Shown: positions 7,626-14,732 of the stretch, piece after piece
Layout of the letters: each line of letters begins with the position of its first letter
Numbering within the stretch: the stretch's first letter is position 1
Source of the DNA: Candidatus Caccovicinus merdipullorum
GTDB lineage: Bacteria; Bacillota; Clostridia; Lachnospirales; Lachnospiraceae
DNA length: 38,057 nucleotides
Direction: 5' to 3'
NCBI GenBank assembly: GCA_018715905.1
Contig: DVKS01000037.1
Span: 1 to 38,057 of the forward strand
Translations under genes and position numbers: made by a program
Notes under the pieces: generated by a model
What the model saw: the letters and a program-made list of their open reading frames with translations, nothing else
Database searches by the model: none
Told to the model about the DNA's origin: nothing

Positions 7626-8747
7626 TTAATTCTCAGAATTGGCAACTGCCTCGATGTCAACATCTGCAACATCGGGATCCTCAGTCTCCTTGGGAGCCGC
7701 CGCAAGAGCCTTCATGCTTAAGCTGATCTTGTGGTCAGCCTCGTTGAAATCAACGATCTTTGCCTCGATCTCCTGGCCGATCTTTAATACATCGGATGGC
7801 TTATCCACATGCTCCTTGGAGATCTGGGATACATGAAGCAGAGCATCCACACCGGGCTCTAACTCTACGAATGCACCGAAATCAGTCATGCGGGCAACAT
7901 GTCCGGTCACTACGTTTCCGGCTGCATACTTCTCAGCTGCATTGGCCCAGGGATTGGTCTCCGGGAACTTTAAACTTAAGGCAATCTTCTCGCCCTGGAT
8001 ATCCTTGATCAGAACCTTTACTTTCTCGCCGGTCTTGAATACCTTCTTCGGGTTCTCTACACGGCCCCAGCTCATTTCAGAAATATGAAGCAGGCCGTCA
8101 GCACCGCCCAGATCGATAAATGCACCGAAATCGGTTACATTCTTAACGGTACCCTCTACGGTATCGCCTACCTGGATACGCTCAAACAGTTCTTTCTGCA
8201 TAGCTGCTTTCTTTGCGATCATTAACTGCTTTCTGTCGCCGATTACGCGGTGTCTTCTGGGGTTAAACTCGGTAATAACAAACTCGATCTCCTTGCCGGC
8301 ATACTTGGATAAATCCTTCTCATAGGTGTCGGATACGAGGCTTGCCGGGATGAAGATTCTGGTCTCTTCTACTACTACGCTCAGACCGCCGTCCAGAACC
8401 TGAACAACCTTGGCAGTCAGAACTTCCTGATTATTAAAGGCTTCCTCCAGTCTCTTGTTGCCTCTGTCGGCTGCCAGTCTTCTGTAGGAAAGGGCTACCT
8501 GACCTTCGCCGTCATTTACCTTAATGACTTTGGCTTCCATCTCATCCCCTACGTGAACCAGGGTGGTCAGGTCAGCGTTGGATTCGTTCGTATATTCACT
8601 GCGGGTAATAATGCCGTCAGATTTGTAACCAATATTTAAGACGATCTCGTCTTCTTTCACATCGATAACCTTACCAGTGACAACCTCTCCTGTACGTATA
8701 GTTTTTAATGATTCCTCTAACATTTGTTCAAAACTTAACTCTGACAT
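7626..8747 (-). CDS. rpsA: Ribosomal protein S1 (four S1 domains)
   Basis: RNA-binding protein of 373 aa with four consecutive S1 domains: about residues 20-90 (GEVVTGKVIDV), 105-175 (a diverged one ending FNPRRHRVIGDRKQL), 190-260 (GDTVEGTVKNVTDFGAFIDL) and 275-345 (GNVVTGHVARMTDFGAFVEL). Low-GC Gram-positive S1 proteins commonly have four domains, against six in E. coli. It helps mRNA binding to the 30S subunit. The ATG at 8747 is preceded by GAGGAGG with 9-nt spacing and lies inside the 3' end of ispH, overlapping by 20 nt in another frame. Many Clostridia encode IspH and S1 as one fused protein; here they remain separate. Confidence 0.9.
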   Translation of the reverse strand: MSELSFEQMLEESLKTIRTGEVVTGKVIDVKEDEIVLNIGYKSDGIITRSEYTNESNADLTTLVHVGDEMEAKVIKVNDGEGQVALSYRRLAADRGNKRLEEAFNNQEVLTAKVVQVLDGGLSVVVEETRIFIPASLVSDTYEKDLSKYAGKEIEFVITEFNPRRHRVIGDRKQLMIAKKAAMQKELFERIQVGDTVEGTVKNVTDFGAFIDLGGADGLLHISEMSWGRVENPKKVFKTGEKVKVLIKDIQGEKIALSLKFPETNPWANAAEKYAAGNVVTGHVARMTDFGAFVELEPGVDALLHVSQISKEHVDKPSDVLKIGQEIEAKIVDFNEADHKISLSMKALAAAPKETEDPDVADVDIEAVANSEN

Positions 8748-9579
8748 TAGTATGAACCTCCTCAATAATCTTTTTCGGGGTTGACGCCCCTGCTGTAATA
8801 CCTACGCTGCGCACAGAATTTACACTTTCAGGATCGAAATCGCCTAGTGTCTGGATGTAATATGTGTTTTTACATTCGTTAAGACAAATTTCATACAGCT
8901 TCTGGGTGTTGGAACTGTTTTTTCCGCCGATGACGATCATGGCATCCACTTTCGAAGCGATCTCCTTTGCCTCCACCTGTCTTTCCTGTGTTGCATTGCA
9001 AATCGTATTTAAAACAAGTATATCATAACCCTTTTTCGAAATTTTTTCAACTAATTCTTTAAATTTATTGTAATTAAATGTCGTCTGGGACACCACAGCC
9101 AGCTTTTTTTCGGAAACCGGGCAGAAATTTTCTGCCTGATCAACGGTTTCGATGACCACAGTGTCCGAATCACCCCATCCCTTGATGCCTTCCACTTCAG
9201 GGTGCTTTTCATTCCCAATAATAATGACCTGCCGGCCGGCCTCACATTGTTCCCGGACAATCCGGTGGATCTTCTTTACGAAAGGGCACGTGGCATCTAC
9301 CACCTCAAGCCTGCGCTCTTCCAGGATACGGTAAATATTCCGGCTGACGCCGTGGGAGCGGATCACCACCACTCCATCGGAAAGCGCTTTCAGTTCCTCT
9401 TCGCTCTCGATAACCCGAACGCCTTTTTCCTCCAGATCGCGCACAACTTCTTCGTTATGGATAATAGGCCCGTAGGTGTAGATGGGGCGTTCCGTCTTTC
9501 CAATCTGCTCATAAACCTTATCCACGGCCCGCTCTACGCCGAAGCAGAAGCCCGCGGTCTTGGCTACGATAACTTCCAT
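8728..9579 (-). CDS. ispH: 4-hydroxy-3-methylbut-2-enyl diphosphate reductase
   Basis: Last enzyme of the MEP isoprenoid pathway: it reduces HMBPP to IPP and DMAPP using a [4Fe-4S] cluster. The protein is 283 aa. The three cluster cysteines are C12 (AGFCFGV), C98 (DATCPFV) and C194 (NTICNAT). The catalytic HPE motif is at 126-128 and the SHGVSR substrate loop is at 75-80. The ATG at 9579 is chosen because AGGAGG precedes it by 7 nt; an in-frame GTG at 9597 lies before that site. It is the middle gene of cmk-ispH-rpsA, and its last 20 nt overlap the rpsA start. Confidence 0.95.
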   Translation of the reverse strand: MEVIVAKTAGFCFGVERAVDKVYEQIGKTERPIYTYGPIIHNEEVVRDLEEKGVRVIESEEELKALSDGVVVIRSHGVSRNIYRILEERRLEVVDATCPFVKKIHRIVREQCEAGRQVIIIGNEKHPEVEGIKGWGDSDTVVIETVDQAENFCPVSEKKLAVVSQTTFNYNKFKELVEKISKKGYDILVLNTICNATQERQVEAKEIASKVDAMIVIGGKNSSNTQKLYEICLNECKNTYYIQTLGDFDPESVNSVRSVGITAGASTPKKIIEEVHTNVRVKF

Positions 9580-9593
9580 GCCCCGTCCTCCTC

Positions 9594-10277
9594 TCACTTT
9601 TTGGCTTTTATTCCTTTTTCGGCGGCGATTTCCAGGATACGGGCAATAACCTCATCAACCGTAAGATCCGATGTATCTACCAGCACCGCATCCTCCGCCT
9701 GTACAAGAGGAGAATTCTCCCGGTGCATATCCCGGTAATCTCTCTGGCGGATGGTTTCCTGTATGTTTTCCAGATCTGCCTCCTGGCCTTTCTTCTGGAG
9801 TTCCAGGCATCTTCTTCTGGCCCGCTCTTCCACACTGGCAGTAAGATAAATCTTTACCTGTGCATGCGGAAGCACGCAGGTGCCGATATCCCTTCCGTCC
9901 ATGACTACATCTTCCCTGGCAGCCAGCTGCTTTTGAAGCTCCACCAGCTTCTCACGCACAGGAAGATACACAGAAGTGGCAGAAGCCATGTTTCCCACCG
10001 CTTCATCTCGGATCAGTCCGGAGACATTCTCGCCATTTAAGAGCACCTGCTGAATGCCGTTTTCATAGCGGATGGTGATATCCACCTGGCCGCAGGCGGC
10101 AGCGATCCGGCTTTCTTCTGCCGGGCCAATACCCTGCCGTAAAAAATAAAGAGCCATTGCACGATACATAGCACCGGTATCCACATAAATAAAGCCCAGC
10201 CTTTCGGCTGCTGCTTTTGCTATGGTGCTCTTCCCCGCTCCTGCAGGACCGTCAATGGCGATGTTGAAATGCTGCAT
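9594..10277 (-). CDS. cmk: Cytidylate kinase
   Basis: CMP/dCMP kinase of 227 aa, cytosolic, P-loop NMP-kinase fold. Walker A is GPAGAGKST (10-18). The DTGAMYRA segment (33-40), MDGRDIGT and the LID-like RARRRCLELQ region are typical of Cmk. It phosphorylates CMP in pyrimidine salvage. It is the first gene behind the promoter at 10319-10347 and ends 14 nt before the ispH start. The cmk-ispH-rpsA order is common in Clostridia. Confidence 0.95.
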   Translation of the reverse strand: MQHFNIAIDGPAGAGKSTIAKAAAERLGFIYVDTGAMYRAMALYFLRQGIGPAEESRIAAACGQVDITIRYENGIQQVLLNGENVSGLIRDEAVGNMASATSVYLPVREKLVELQKQLAAREDVVMDGRDIGTCVLPHAQVKIYLTASVEERARRRCLELQKKGQEADLENIQETIRQRDYRDMHRENSPLVQAEDAVLVDTSDLTVDEVIARILEIAAEKGIKAKK

Positions 10278-10318
10278 GTTTTACGTCCTCTTTCTCTTAG
10301 TTTCCCTTTCTGTTTTTT

Positions 10319-10347
10319 ATTATATCCGAATTAAAGTTTCTTCGCAA
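10319..10347 (-). promoter_or_regulatory. Sigma-A promoter of cmk-ispH-rpsA
   Basis: TTGCGA (-35), 17-nt spacer and a perfect TATAAT (-10) on the minus strand, 41 nt before the cmk start codon. Confidence 0.8.
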
Positions 10348-10360
10348 TTATATTTTTTAA

Positions 10361-10393
10361 GGCTTCCTTCTGCGGATGCAGCAGAAGGAAGCC
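10361..10393 (-). terminator. Perfect 13-bp hairpin after the YHYH-type gene
   Basis: GGCTTCCTTCTGC and its exact complement flank a 7-nt loop, starting 11 nt past the stop of the secreted-protein gene. Only two Ts follow on the minus strand before an A-run, so it lacks a proper U tract. It may be a weak or factor-assisted terminator that separates this unit from the cmk promoter. Confidence 0.5.
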
Positions 10394-10403
10394 CCCCTGA
10401 CAA

Positions 10404-10976
10404 TTAATGGCAGATCCGTCCCTCCTGACATCCGCAGTTCATATAATGGTGATAATACCGGGGCAGGTCGTCGCCGAATGCTTCATCCAGGTCCGAATTG
10501 TTCTGCCGGTACACATTTACATCGAAGTTTTCACATCCCCGGCGGCCTTCCGCCATGCCGCAGCTGATGAAATGCTCAAAAAGCTTCAGGCTGTCATTTC
10601 CAATGGCGCTCTGAAGATCTTCATTATGATCATAGTAATAACCGGCATCAAACACCGCTCCGTAAGATTCCATCATTTCCCGGGTTACTGTCTGTTGGGA
10701 TGCCTGAGAAACATTGTTTCCAGACGGAGATACCACTGCAGGACTGTAGGGACATATGCCGTTCTCATGCAAATGAGCAGGATGGCCGCCGCAGTGATAA
10801 TGATCGTTTCTCATCCCCCTCCAGTCCCTATTATCCCTGTAGCCGCCGGCATCCGCCCTTCTGGAATGTGAATGTGCCTCCGCAGTCACAGCAGTACTCT
10901 CAAATACTGCCGCGGCCGGTAAAGATACGCAGATGCATGCTGCCGCAATTAATCCTATCTTTTTAAATTTATTCAT
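10404..10976 (-). CDS. Secreted YHYH-type protein with C-terminal tandem repeat
   Basis: Predicted exported protein of 190 aa with unknown function. Residues 1-34 are a signal peptide (KFKK, hydrophobic core, AEA cleavage site). A His/Cys-rich motif follows: NDHYHCGGHPAHLHENGICP (57-76), which I recognise as a recurring YHYH-like element in Firmicute exported proteins; it looks metal-binding, but this is inference. The C-terminus has two copies (about 109-147 and 151-187) of a repeat with pattern F-x(5)-Y-x(3)-N-x-D-L-x(2)-A-x-G-x-D ... H-x(3)-C-G-x(2)-E-G-R, known from clostridial surface proteins. AGGAGG precedes the ATG by 7 nt. It lies 51 nt after the CmpB-family gene. Confidence 0.75.
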   Translation of the reverse strand: MNKFKKIGLIAAACICVSLPAAAVFESTAVTAEAHSHSRRADAGGYRDNRDWRGMRNDHYHCGGHPAHLHENGICPYSPAVVSPSGNNVSQASQQTVTREMMESYGAVFDAGYYYDHNEDLQSAIGNDSLKLFEHFISCGMAEGRRGCENFDVNVYRQNNSDLDEAFGDDLPRYYHHYMNCGCQEGRICH

Positions 10977-11027
10977 ACTCTTTCCTCCTGAAATACATTT
11001 TCATTGCTGCACACTGCAATACCGGTT

Positions 11028-12329
11028 CTAATCATCACTTACCCGGATGGCATTCGGATAAATCTTTTCCAGACGTTCATCATCGAACCGCTCATCCATG
11101 ATCTTCTGCCAGCTGTATTGCGCCTCTACGCCTCGCTGTCTCTGGTCGCTCCGTATAAGCGCCAGGGCCGAAACGGCCATATTGCAGCACATAAAGACCG
11201 CCAGAACCCGGACAATCCATTTGCCGGACCGTTCCGGAAGCCGTTCAATCCATAAGGACAGAACCGGGTACAGGCCTTTAAACCAGACCACAGCCGCAAA
11301 TCCCCAGAAGAAACAGTACAAAAGATTAATACGCCCTCCCAGATTAAAGGGGATCTTACTGTAATCCCAGAAAACGGTCCCGAATACCATTTCCGACAAT
11401 ACGCTGCACAGATATTCGTAAACGCCGCCCAATACCGTTCCCATAAGGAAAAGAAAGCGGTCTGACCGATCCTTGTATTTATAAAGGAGCACCGTAGCTG
11501 CGGCGATAGCGCCGCCCCACACAATGCTGAAAGGCCCCCAGACCAGGCTGCTCCGGCTCATCCAGTATCCTGCCTGAACCCGGCAGAAAACAGTCTCAAC
11601 GATGTCACCAAGAAAGGAACCTATGATAAACAAAAGAATGATCTTATAGGGGCTGCATCCTGCCGCAAAGCTTTTCTCTTTTGTCCGGCTCTTTGTACGG
11701 GGTACGGACCGCGGATAGGCTCTTTCGATTCTTCGCCCTACCCAACCGTAAACCCAGCTTCCAAGACGGATGCTTATGGCAGTAAACCAGGAATCAATGG
11801 ATTTCCACCGGTCCATCCACTGGCTTTTCCCGGAAATGATGGCTATGGAGGCCACTGCATCTATGATCAGCGCCGCCCCCAAAAGAAGCAGCACCACTTC
11901 TCCGGCCTTCTGAGGCAGGAGGTGGAATAAACGCAGAAGAATGGGATTTTCCAGTTTAAAGGCTGTTGTTCCCAAAAAGCCCCAGAACAGTGATGCCGGA
12001 AGACAGATATAACCGTCCAGATTCCATTTTACCTTAGAATAGTCCCACCATTTTTCATCATACAGGCGCTCCAGTACATGACCGCCGATCCATTCCACTA
12101 CAGTGGCCAGAATGGCAGAACCAACAAAAAGCCAGAAAACAGACAGCCCGCTGCCAAACATGGTAATCATGACTGCTGCCACACCATAAATCACACAGAG
12201 CGGTGCATTTACCAGACCCCGGTTTACAAAACGGCGCTGCCTGGCCGCAGCACCTATGGTCTCAAGAATCCATCCTAAAAATGAGTACGCAAAAAACAGC
12301 CAGATCAGTTCGTATCCTGTGTAATTCAT
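11028..12329 (-). CDS. CmpB-family (putative ABC-transporter type IV) membrane protein, duplicated
   Basis: Polytopic membrane protein of 433 aa, in the family often named putative ABC transporter permease (ABC_trans_CmpB). It contains two copies of the domain, about residues 5-190 and 228-400. Each has an entry motif (SFLGWILET at 16-24; SFLGDIVET at 238-246) and a repeated core with WDYSK at 95-99 and 321-325 followed by FWGF. Most single-domain relatives are about half this length, so this is an internal duplication. A basic linker (200-222) joins the halves. No ATPase partner is adjacent, so the transporter label is a family name and not evidence. Its promoter carries a perfect inverted repeat. 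Confidence 0.8.
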   Translation of the reverse strand: MNYTGYELIWLFFAYSFLGWILETIGAAARQRRFVNRGLVNAPLCVIYGVAAVMITMFGSGLSVFWLFVGSAILATVVEWIGGHVLERLYDEKWWDYSKVKWNLDGYICLPASLFWGFLGTTAFKLENPILLRLFHLLPQKAGEVVLLLLGAALIIDAVASIAIISGKSQWMDRWKSIDSWFTAISIRLGSWVYGWVGRRIERAYPRSVPRTKSRTKEKSFAAGCSPYKIILLFIIGSFLGDIVETVFCRVQAGYWMSRSSLVWGPFSIVWGGAIAAATVLLYKYKDRSDRFLFLMGTVLGGVYEYLCSVLSEMVFGTVFWDYSKIPFNLGGRINLLYCFFWGFAAVVWFKGLYPVLSLWIERLPERSGKWIVRVLAVFMCCNMAVSALALIRSDQRQRGVEAQYSWQKIMDERFDDERLEKIYPNAIRVSDD

Positions 12330-12403
12330 TGGTCTTCCCGTCTCCTTTATCTTTCAGTTTTTCTCTGTGTTTTGTCTCGCTTTGCTCGACGCGAACCGGC
12401 GCC

Positions 12404-12434
12404 GGTATAATGACTGCTCTGCAGTCATTATACC
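12404..12434. repeat. Perfect 14-bp inverted repeat over a promoter (candidate operator)
   Basis: GGTATAATGACTGC, spacer TCT, then its exact complement. The right arm contains the -10 of the minus-strand promoter, and the predicted transcription start (about 12420) falls on the centre of symmetry, so the complete hairpin would not be in the RNA. This favours a protein-binding operator over a terminator. Each arm holds a TATAAT, so a plus-strand -10 exists too. Confidence 0.75.
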
Positions 12435-12455
12435 TGGATTATACCACACTGTCAC
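12427..12455 (-). promoter_or_regulatory. Promoter of the CmpB-family / YHYH unit
   Basis: GTGACA (-35, 5 of 6), a 17-nt spacer and a perfect TATAAT (-10) on the minus strand. A second TGG-extended TATAAT lies inside the spacer region (about 12438-12443), so an overlapping extended -10 promoter is possible. Confidence 0.7.
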
Positions 12456-12590
12456 CTGTTTTCTGCAGAATTTTCAGCATATTGCCAAACAGCTGCGAAA
12501 AAAATGTCTTTAAAATCTGTCAAAAATAACTCTTGCACAGAATTTTTTATGCTAAAAATAAAATTGCCGTGTAGCTCAATTACCTGCAAA

Positions 12591-12633
12591 GCGTGTGATC
12601 TCCCCTCCGGGAAATCGCGCGCTTTTTCTTTTC
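12591..12633 (+). terminator. Plus-strand intrinsic terminator without an obvious gene
   Basis: GCGTGTGAT pairs with ATCGCGCGC (with G-U pairs), TCCC pairs with GGGA, and the loop is CTCC. The hairpin is followed by TTTTTCTTTT on the plus strand. No plus-strand gene precedes it within the window; bases 12330-12590 hold only the promoter palindrome and AT-rich sequence. It implies a short plus-strand transcript or a relic of a lost gene. Confidence 0.6.
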
Positions 12634-12661
12634 ACAAAAATATTTAACGGAAACGCTGTAT

Positions 12662-12890
12662 ATGGGGCTTCTCGTCTTCCTTTTTTCCAATCTGTGGGGA
12701 AACCGTCTGGGAGCCGCCTTTGCAGCCTCGATTCTTTTTAATGTGGATTCTGGCAGGAGCGCCTGTCAGCCAGCTGCCTGCCATCTGGGTGGGAACCTTT
12801 TTAAAGAATTTCCCCATGGCGTTTTTCTGGAACATGTTTGCCGCAGCGCCTTTTTCCCACTGGCTGTTTGGAAAACTGTTCCCTCTTTAA
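12662..12890 (+). pseudogene. Remnant of a DUF2798-type membrane protein gene
   Basis: The frame from 12741 to the TAA at 12888-12890 encodes 49 residues whose end matches my recollection of the DUF2798 C-terminus: VGTFLKNFPMAFFWNMFAAA then PFSHWLFGKLFPL. Immediately upstream the hydrophobic sequence (LLVFLFSNLWGNRLGAAFAA, from 12662) continues in a different frame, so the gene is frameshifted, and most of the N-terminal part is missing. It has no promoter or ribosome site that I can see. The last 4 nt overlap the end of the minus-strand gene at 12887. A very short functional peptide is possible but less likely. Confidence 0.6.
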
Positions 12891-13888
12891 TCTTTCTGCA
12901 GATCAAACACCGGATACATCCTGCTGCCTGAAGTGCTCCGGCTGGTTCCGCCCTCATAAAAGCTGAATTCCACTGCCGGATTCGGATACGTCAAATAGGT
13001 GAGTCCCCCATCCGTTTCCGCGGTAAAATATACCTGATACTGACTCCCATCCTTTTTCTGGGCATATTCAGAAAAATCGCCCTGATAAATGGCAAAATCC
13101 CCTTGCGAAACCCGATTGGCGGGAATCCGGATTCCTTCCGGCACTTCTTCCGGAAGATCCGGCGCCTCTCCCTCCAGACTGGCAGAAGCCCTGAAAGAAC
13201 CGCCTCCATATCCCGTTCCCGGTTCCGGATGGATTTCTCCTGTTTTTACCAAAATAAACGTTCCCTCACCAAAACTGCTTCCCGCCGCTTCTTCCGCCTG
13301 GGAATCCAGAATGATCTGCAGCTGATCTGTCCCGTCCCATTCAGAGGAAATACTTACTTCCATCTGGGCAGCAGGGGTTATCTTATCCGTATATTCGGTA
13401 ACCGTCTCATCTCCATTTATAATCTTAAAATAGAGCTGCAGAGAGGAAGATACGTCCACCTCAAGCACAGCCCGCCCGTCATCATCCAAAAAAGCTTCAT
13501 ACACCCGGTCTCCGGCCTGGATACCGGCAATCACCTGCTGTCCTTCTGACTGGGATTTGGGAATGGCCTCTGCTGTCACATACAGCTTTCCATCCCTGAA
13601 CTTCATATCTGCTCTGGTTTCATGAAACAGACTCTGGCTTTTCTCCATGTACTCTTTCAGATCCGTAATCTGTTCCTTCTGCCGGGAAATCTGCGTATAC
13701 ATGCTGTTTAACTGGTCGTTTACATCGTTCTGGATCTGGTGCGCTTCCCAGAGAATCCGGTCTGTCTTGGCATGCAGGGAATAAAGCAGATATGCATTGG
13801 CAGCCAGAGTCAAAAAGCAGAAAATCAATCTTGCCCAACGGCTTCTATTCCTTAAAATAAGCAGGATAGGCCTGACGGATTGTATCAA
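12887..13888 (-). CDS. Membrane-anchored coiled-coil protein, unknown function
   Basis: I do not recognise this protein. It has a basic N-terminus, one hydrophobic segment (LIFCFLTLAANAYLLYSL), a heptad-like coiled coil of about 60 residues rich in Gln/Glu/Lys, then about 230 residues of likely beta-rich extracytoplasmic sequence with many Asp, Gly, Ser and Thr. The start is uncertain: the frame is open to 13945 inside the regulator gene, and no ATG lies near the regulator's stop. A TTG at 13888 (44-nt overlap, keeps the basic flank before the membrane segment) and a TTG at 13828 are both possible. It follows the GntR-type regulator without a gap, so they are probably co-transcribed. It could be a sensor or a cell-envelope scaffold. 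Confidence 0.6.
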   Translation of the reverse strand: MIQSVRPILLILRNRSRWARLIFCFLTLAANAYLLYSLHAKTDRILWEAHQIQNDVNDQLNSMYTQISRQKEQITDLKEYMEKSQSLFHETRADMKFRDGKLYVTAEAIPKSQSEGQQVIAGIQAGDRVYEAFLDDDGRAVLEVDVSSSLQLYFKIINGDETVTEYTDKITPAAQMEVSISSEWDGTDQLQIILDSQAEEAAGSSFGEGTFILVKTGEIHPEPGTGYGGGSFRASASLEGEAPDLPEEVPEGIRIPANRVSQGDFAIYQGDFSEYAQKKDGSQYQVYFTAETDGGLTYLTYPNPAVEFSFYEGGTSRSTSGSRMYPVFDLQKD

Positions 13889-14525
13889 TATTTTCCCGGT
13901 AACGTTCCATATGATGTGCAGCCACAGCACGGGCAGCATTCTCATCGCCTGCCTCCAGCGCGCGAAGGAGCGCTTCGTGGTCTTCCAGAATATGCTCCAT
14001 GGGCCGGCATCGCAGACTCAGAACGGTGGTCCGATCAAAATGGGGAGCTGCGCTTTCCACCAGCCGGTACCAGTACATCCGTCCGCACAGTTCGTAGATC
14101 ATCCTGTGAAATTCCTTGTCCAGTGAAAATATCTTTTCTTCCTGCCGCCGCTCAATATACATCCGCCAGACAGCGGTATTTTCCCAGAGCCGCTCCAGGT
14201 CTCTGCGGTTGCAGATACTGCAGGCCATGGCAGCCAGCTCTGACTCCAGAACACTGCGCAGATGGCGGACCTGTTCCACAATTGCCGGATCAATCCGCGT
14301 CACATAACTGCCGATTTTCGGACGGATTTCCACCAGCTGCCGGCCCGCCAGTTCCAGCATGGCCTCTCTTAACGGCGTACGGCTGATCTTTAAGGCCTGG
14401 CACAGCTCCTGTTCCATCAGCTGCTGTCCCGGTTCCAGACGCGTATGCACAATATTCTCAATCAGTATCCTGGCCGCATAATCTCTGGCCGATTCCCGGT
14501 TCTTTCTCGGGGTACATTCAATCAT
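13845..14525 (-). CDS. GntR-family regulator, FCD (FadR-like) subgroup
   Basis: DNA-binding repressor/activator of 226 aa. The winged helix is at about residues 12-75 (ENIVHTRLEPGQQLMEQELC, then ISRTPLREAMLEL). An all-helical FCD ligand domain follows (about 80-215), with the metal/ligand-binding signature residues in DKEFHRMIYEL, DHEALLRALEAGD and AAHHMERY. GGAGGG lies just before the ATG. It is divergent from the AEC carrier and shares a 207-nt control region with it. The likely role is to control that carrier in response to a small carboxylate, which is the usual FCD ligand class; this is inference. Confidence 0.88.
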   Translation of the reverse strand: MIECTPRKNRESARDYAARILIENIVHTRLEPGQQLMEQELCQALKISRTPLREAMLELAGRQLVEIRPKIGSYVTRIDPAIVEQVRHLRSVLESELAAMACSICNRRDLERLWENTAVWRMYIERRQEEKIFSLDKEFHRMIYELCGRMYWYRLVESAAPHFDRTTVLSLRCRPMEHILEDHEALLRALEAGDENAARAVAAHHMERYRENIDTIRQAYPAYFKE

Positions 14526-14567
14526 TATTATCCCTCCAAATTCTTCTGCGCCATAACCTTTTGTTCA

Positions 14568-14596
14568 ATTATAGCCGGTTTGATAAATGTAATCAA
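14568..14596 (-). promoter_or_regulatory. Promoter of the GntR-type regulator
   Basis: TTGATT (-35), 17-nt spacer, TATAAT (-10) on the minus strand. The -35 is one arm of an inverted repeat (TTGAT at 14579-14583, ATCAA at 14592-14596), a candidate autoregulatory operator. Confidence 0.75.
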
Positions 14597-14602
14597 GGAG
14601 GA

Positions 14603-14631
14603 TTGACAAATGCGCCTTTGTTATATATTAT
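14603..14631 (+). promoter_or_regulatory. Promoter of the AEC carrier gene
   Basis: TTGACA (-35, perfect), 17-nt spacer, TATTAT (-10) on the plus strand. Its -35 lies only 6 nt from the -35 of the divergent regulator promoter. The leader to the start codon is about 95 nt. Confidence 0.8.
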
Positions 14632-14649
14632 ATTTTATGAAATATATAA
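14621..14649. repeat. Inverted repeat over the AEC -10 (candidate operator)
   Basis: TTATATATT and its exact complement AATATATAA are separated by 11 nt and bracket the -10 and start point of the AEC promoter. The sequence is entirely AT-rich at the arms, so chance symmetry is a real alternative. Confidence 0.45.
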
Positions 14650-14732
14650 CACACTATGTTTTATCTATGCTCATCTGCCGCGCACGAACCGACAGGTGAT
14701 TAAACATCGCAGAATGAAAGGAGGCGGACTCC

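Noticed and set aside
6650..7705. Longer start for the AAA ATPase
   Set aside because: The extra 67 residues read through the rpsA terminator and the end of rpsA in another frame, and are Arg-rich and non-conserved in look.
12560..12622. tRNA-like string TAGCTCAATT on the plus strand
   Set aside because: No acceptor stem, anticodon stem or T-arm can be drawn around it; the 3' half is an intrinsic terminator.
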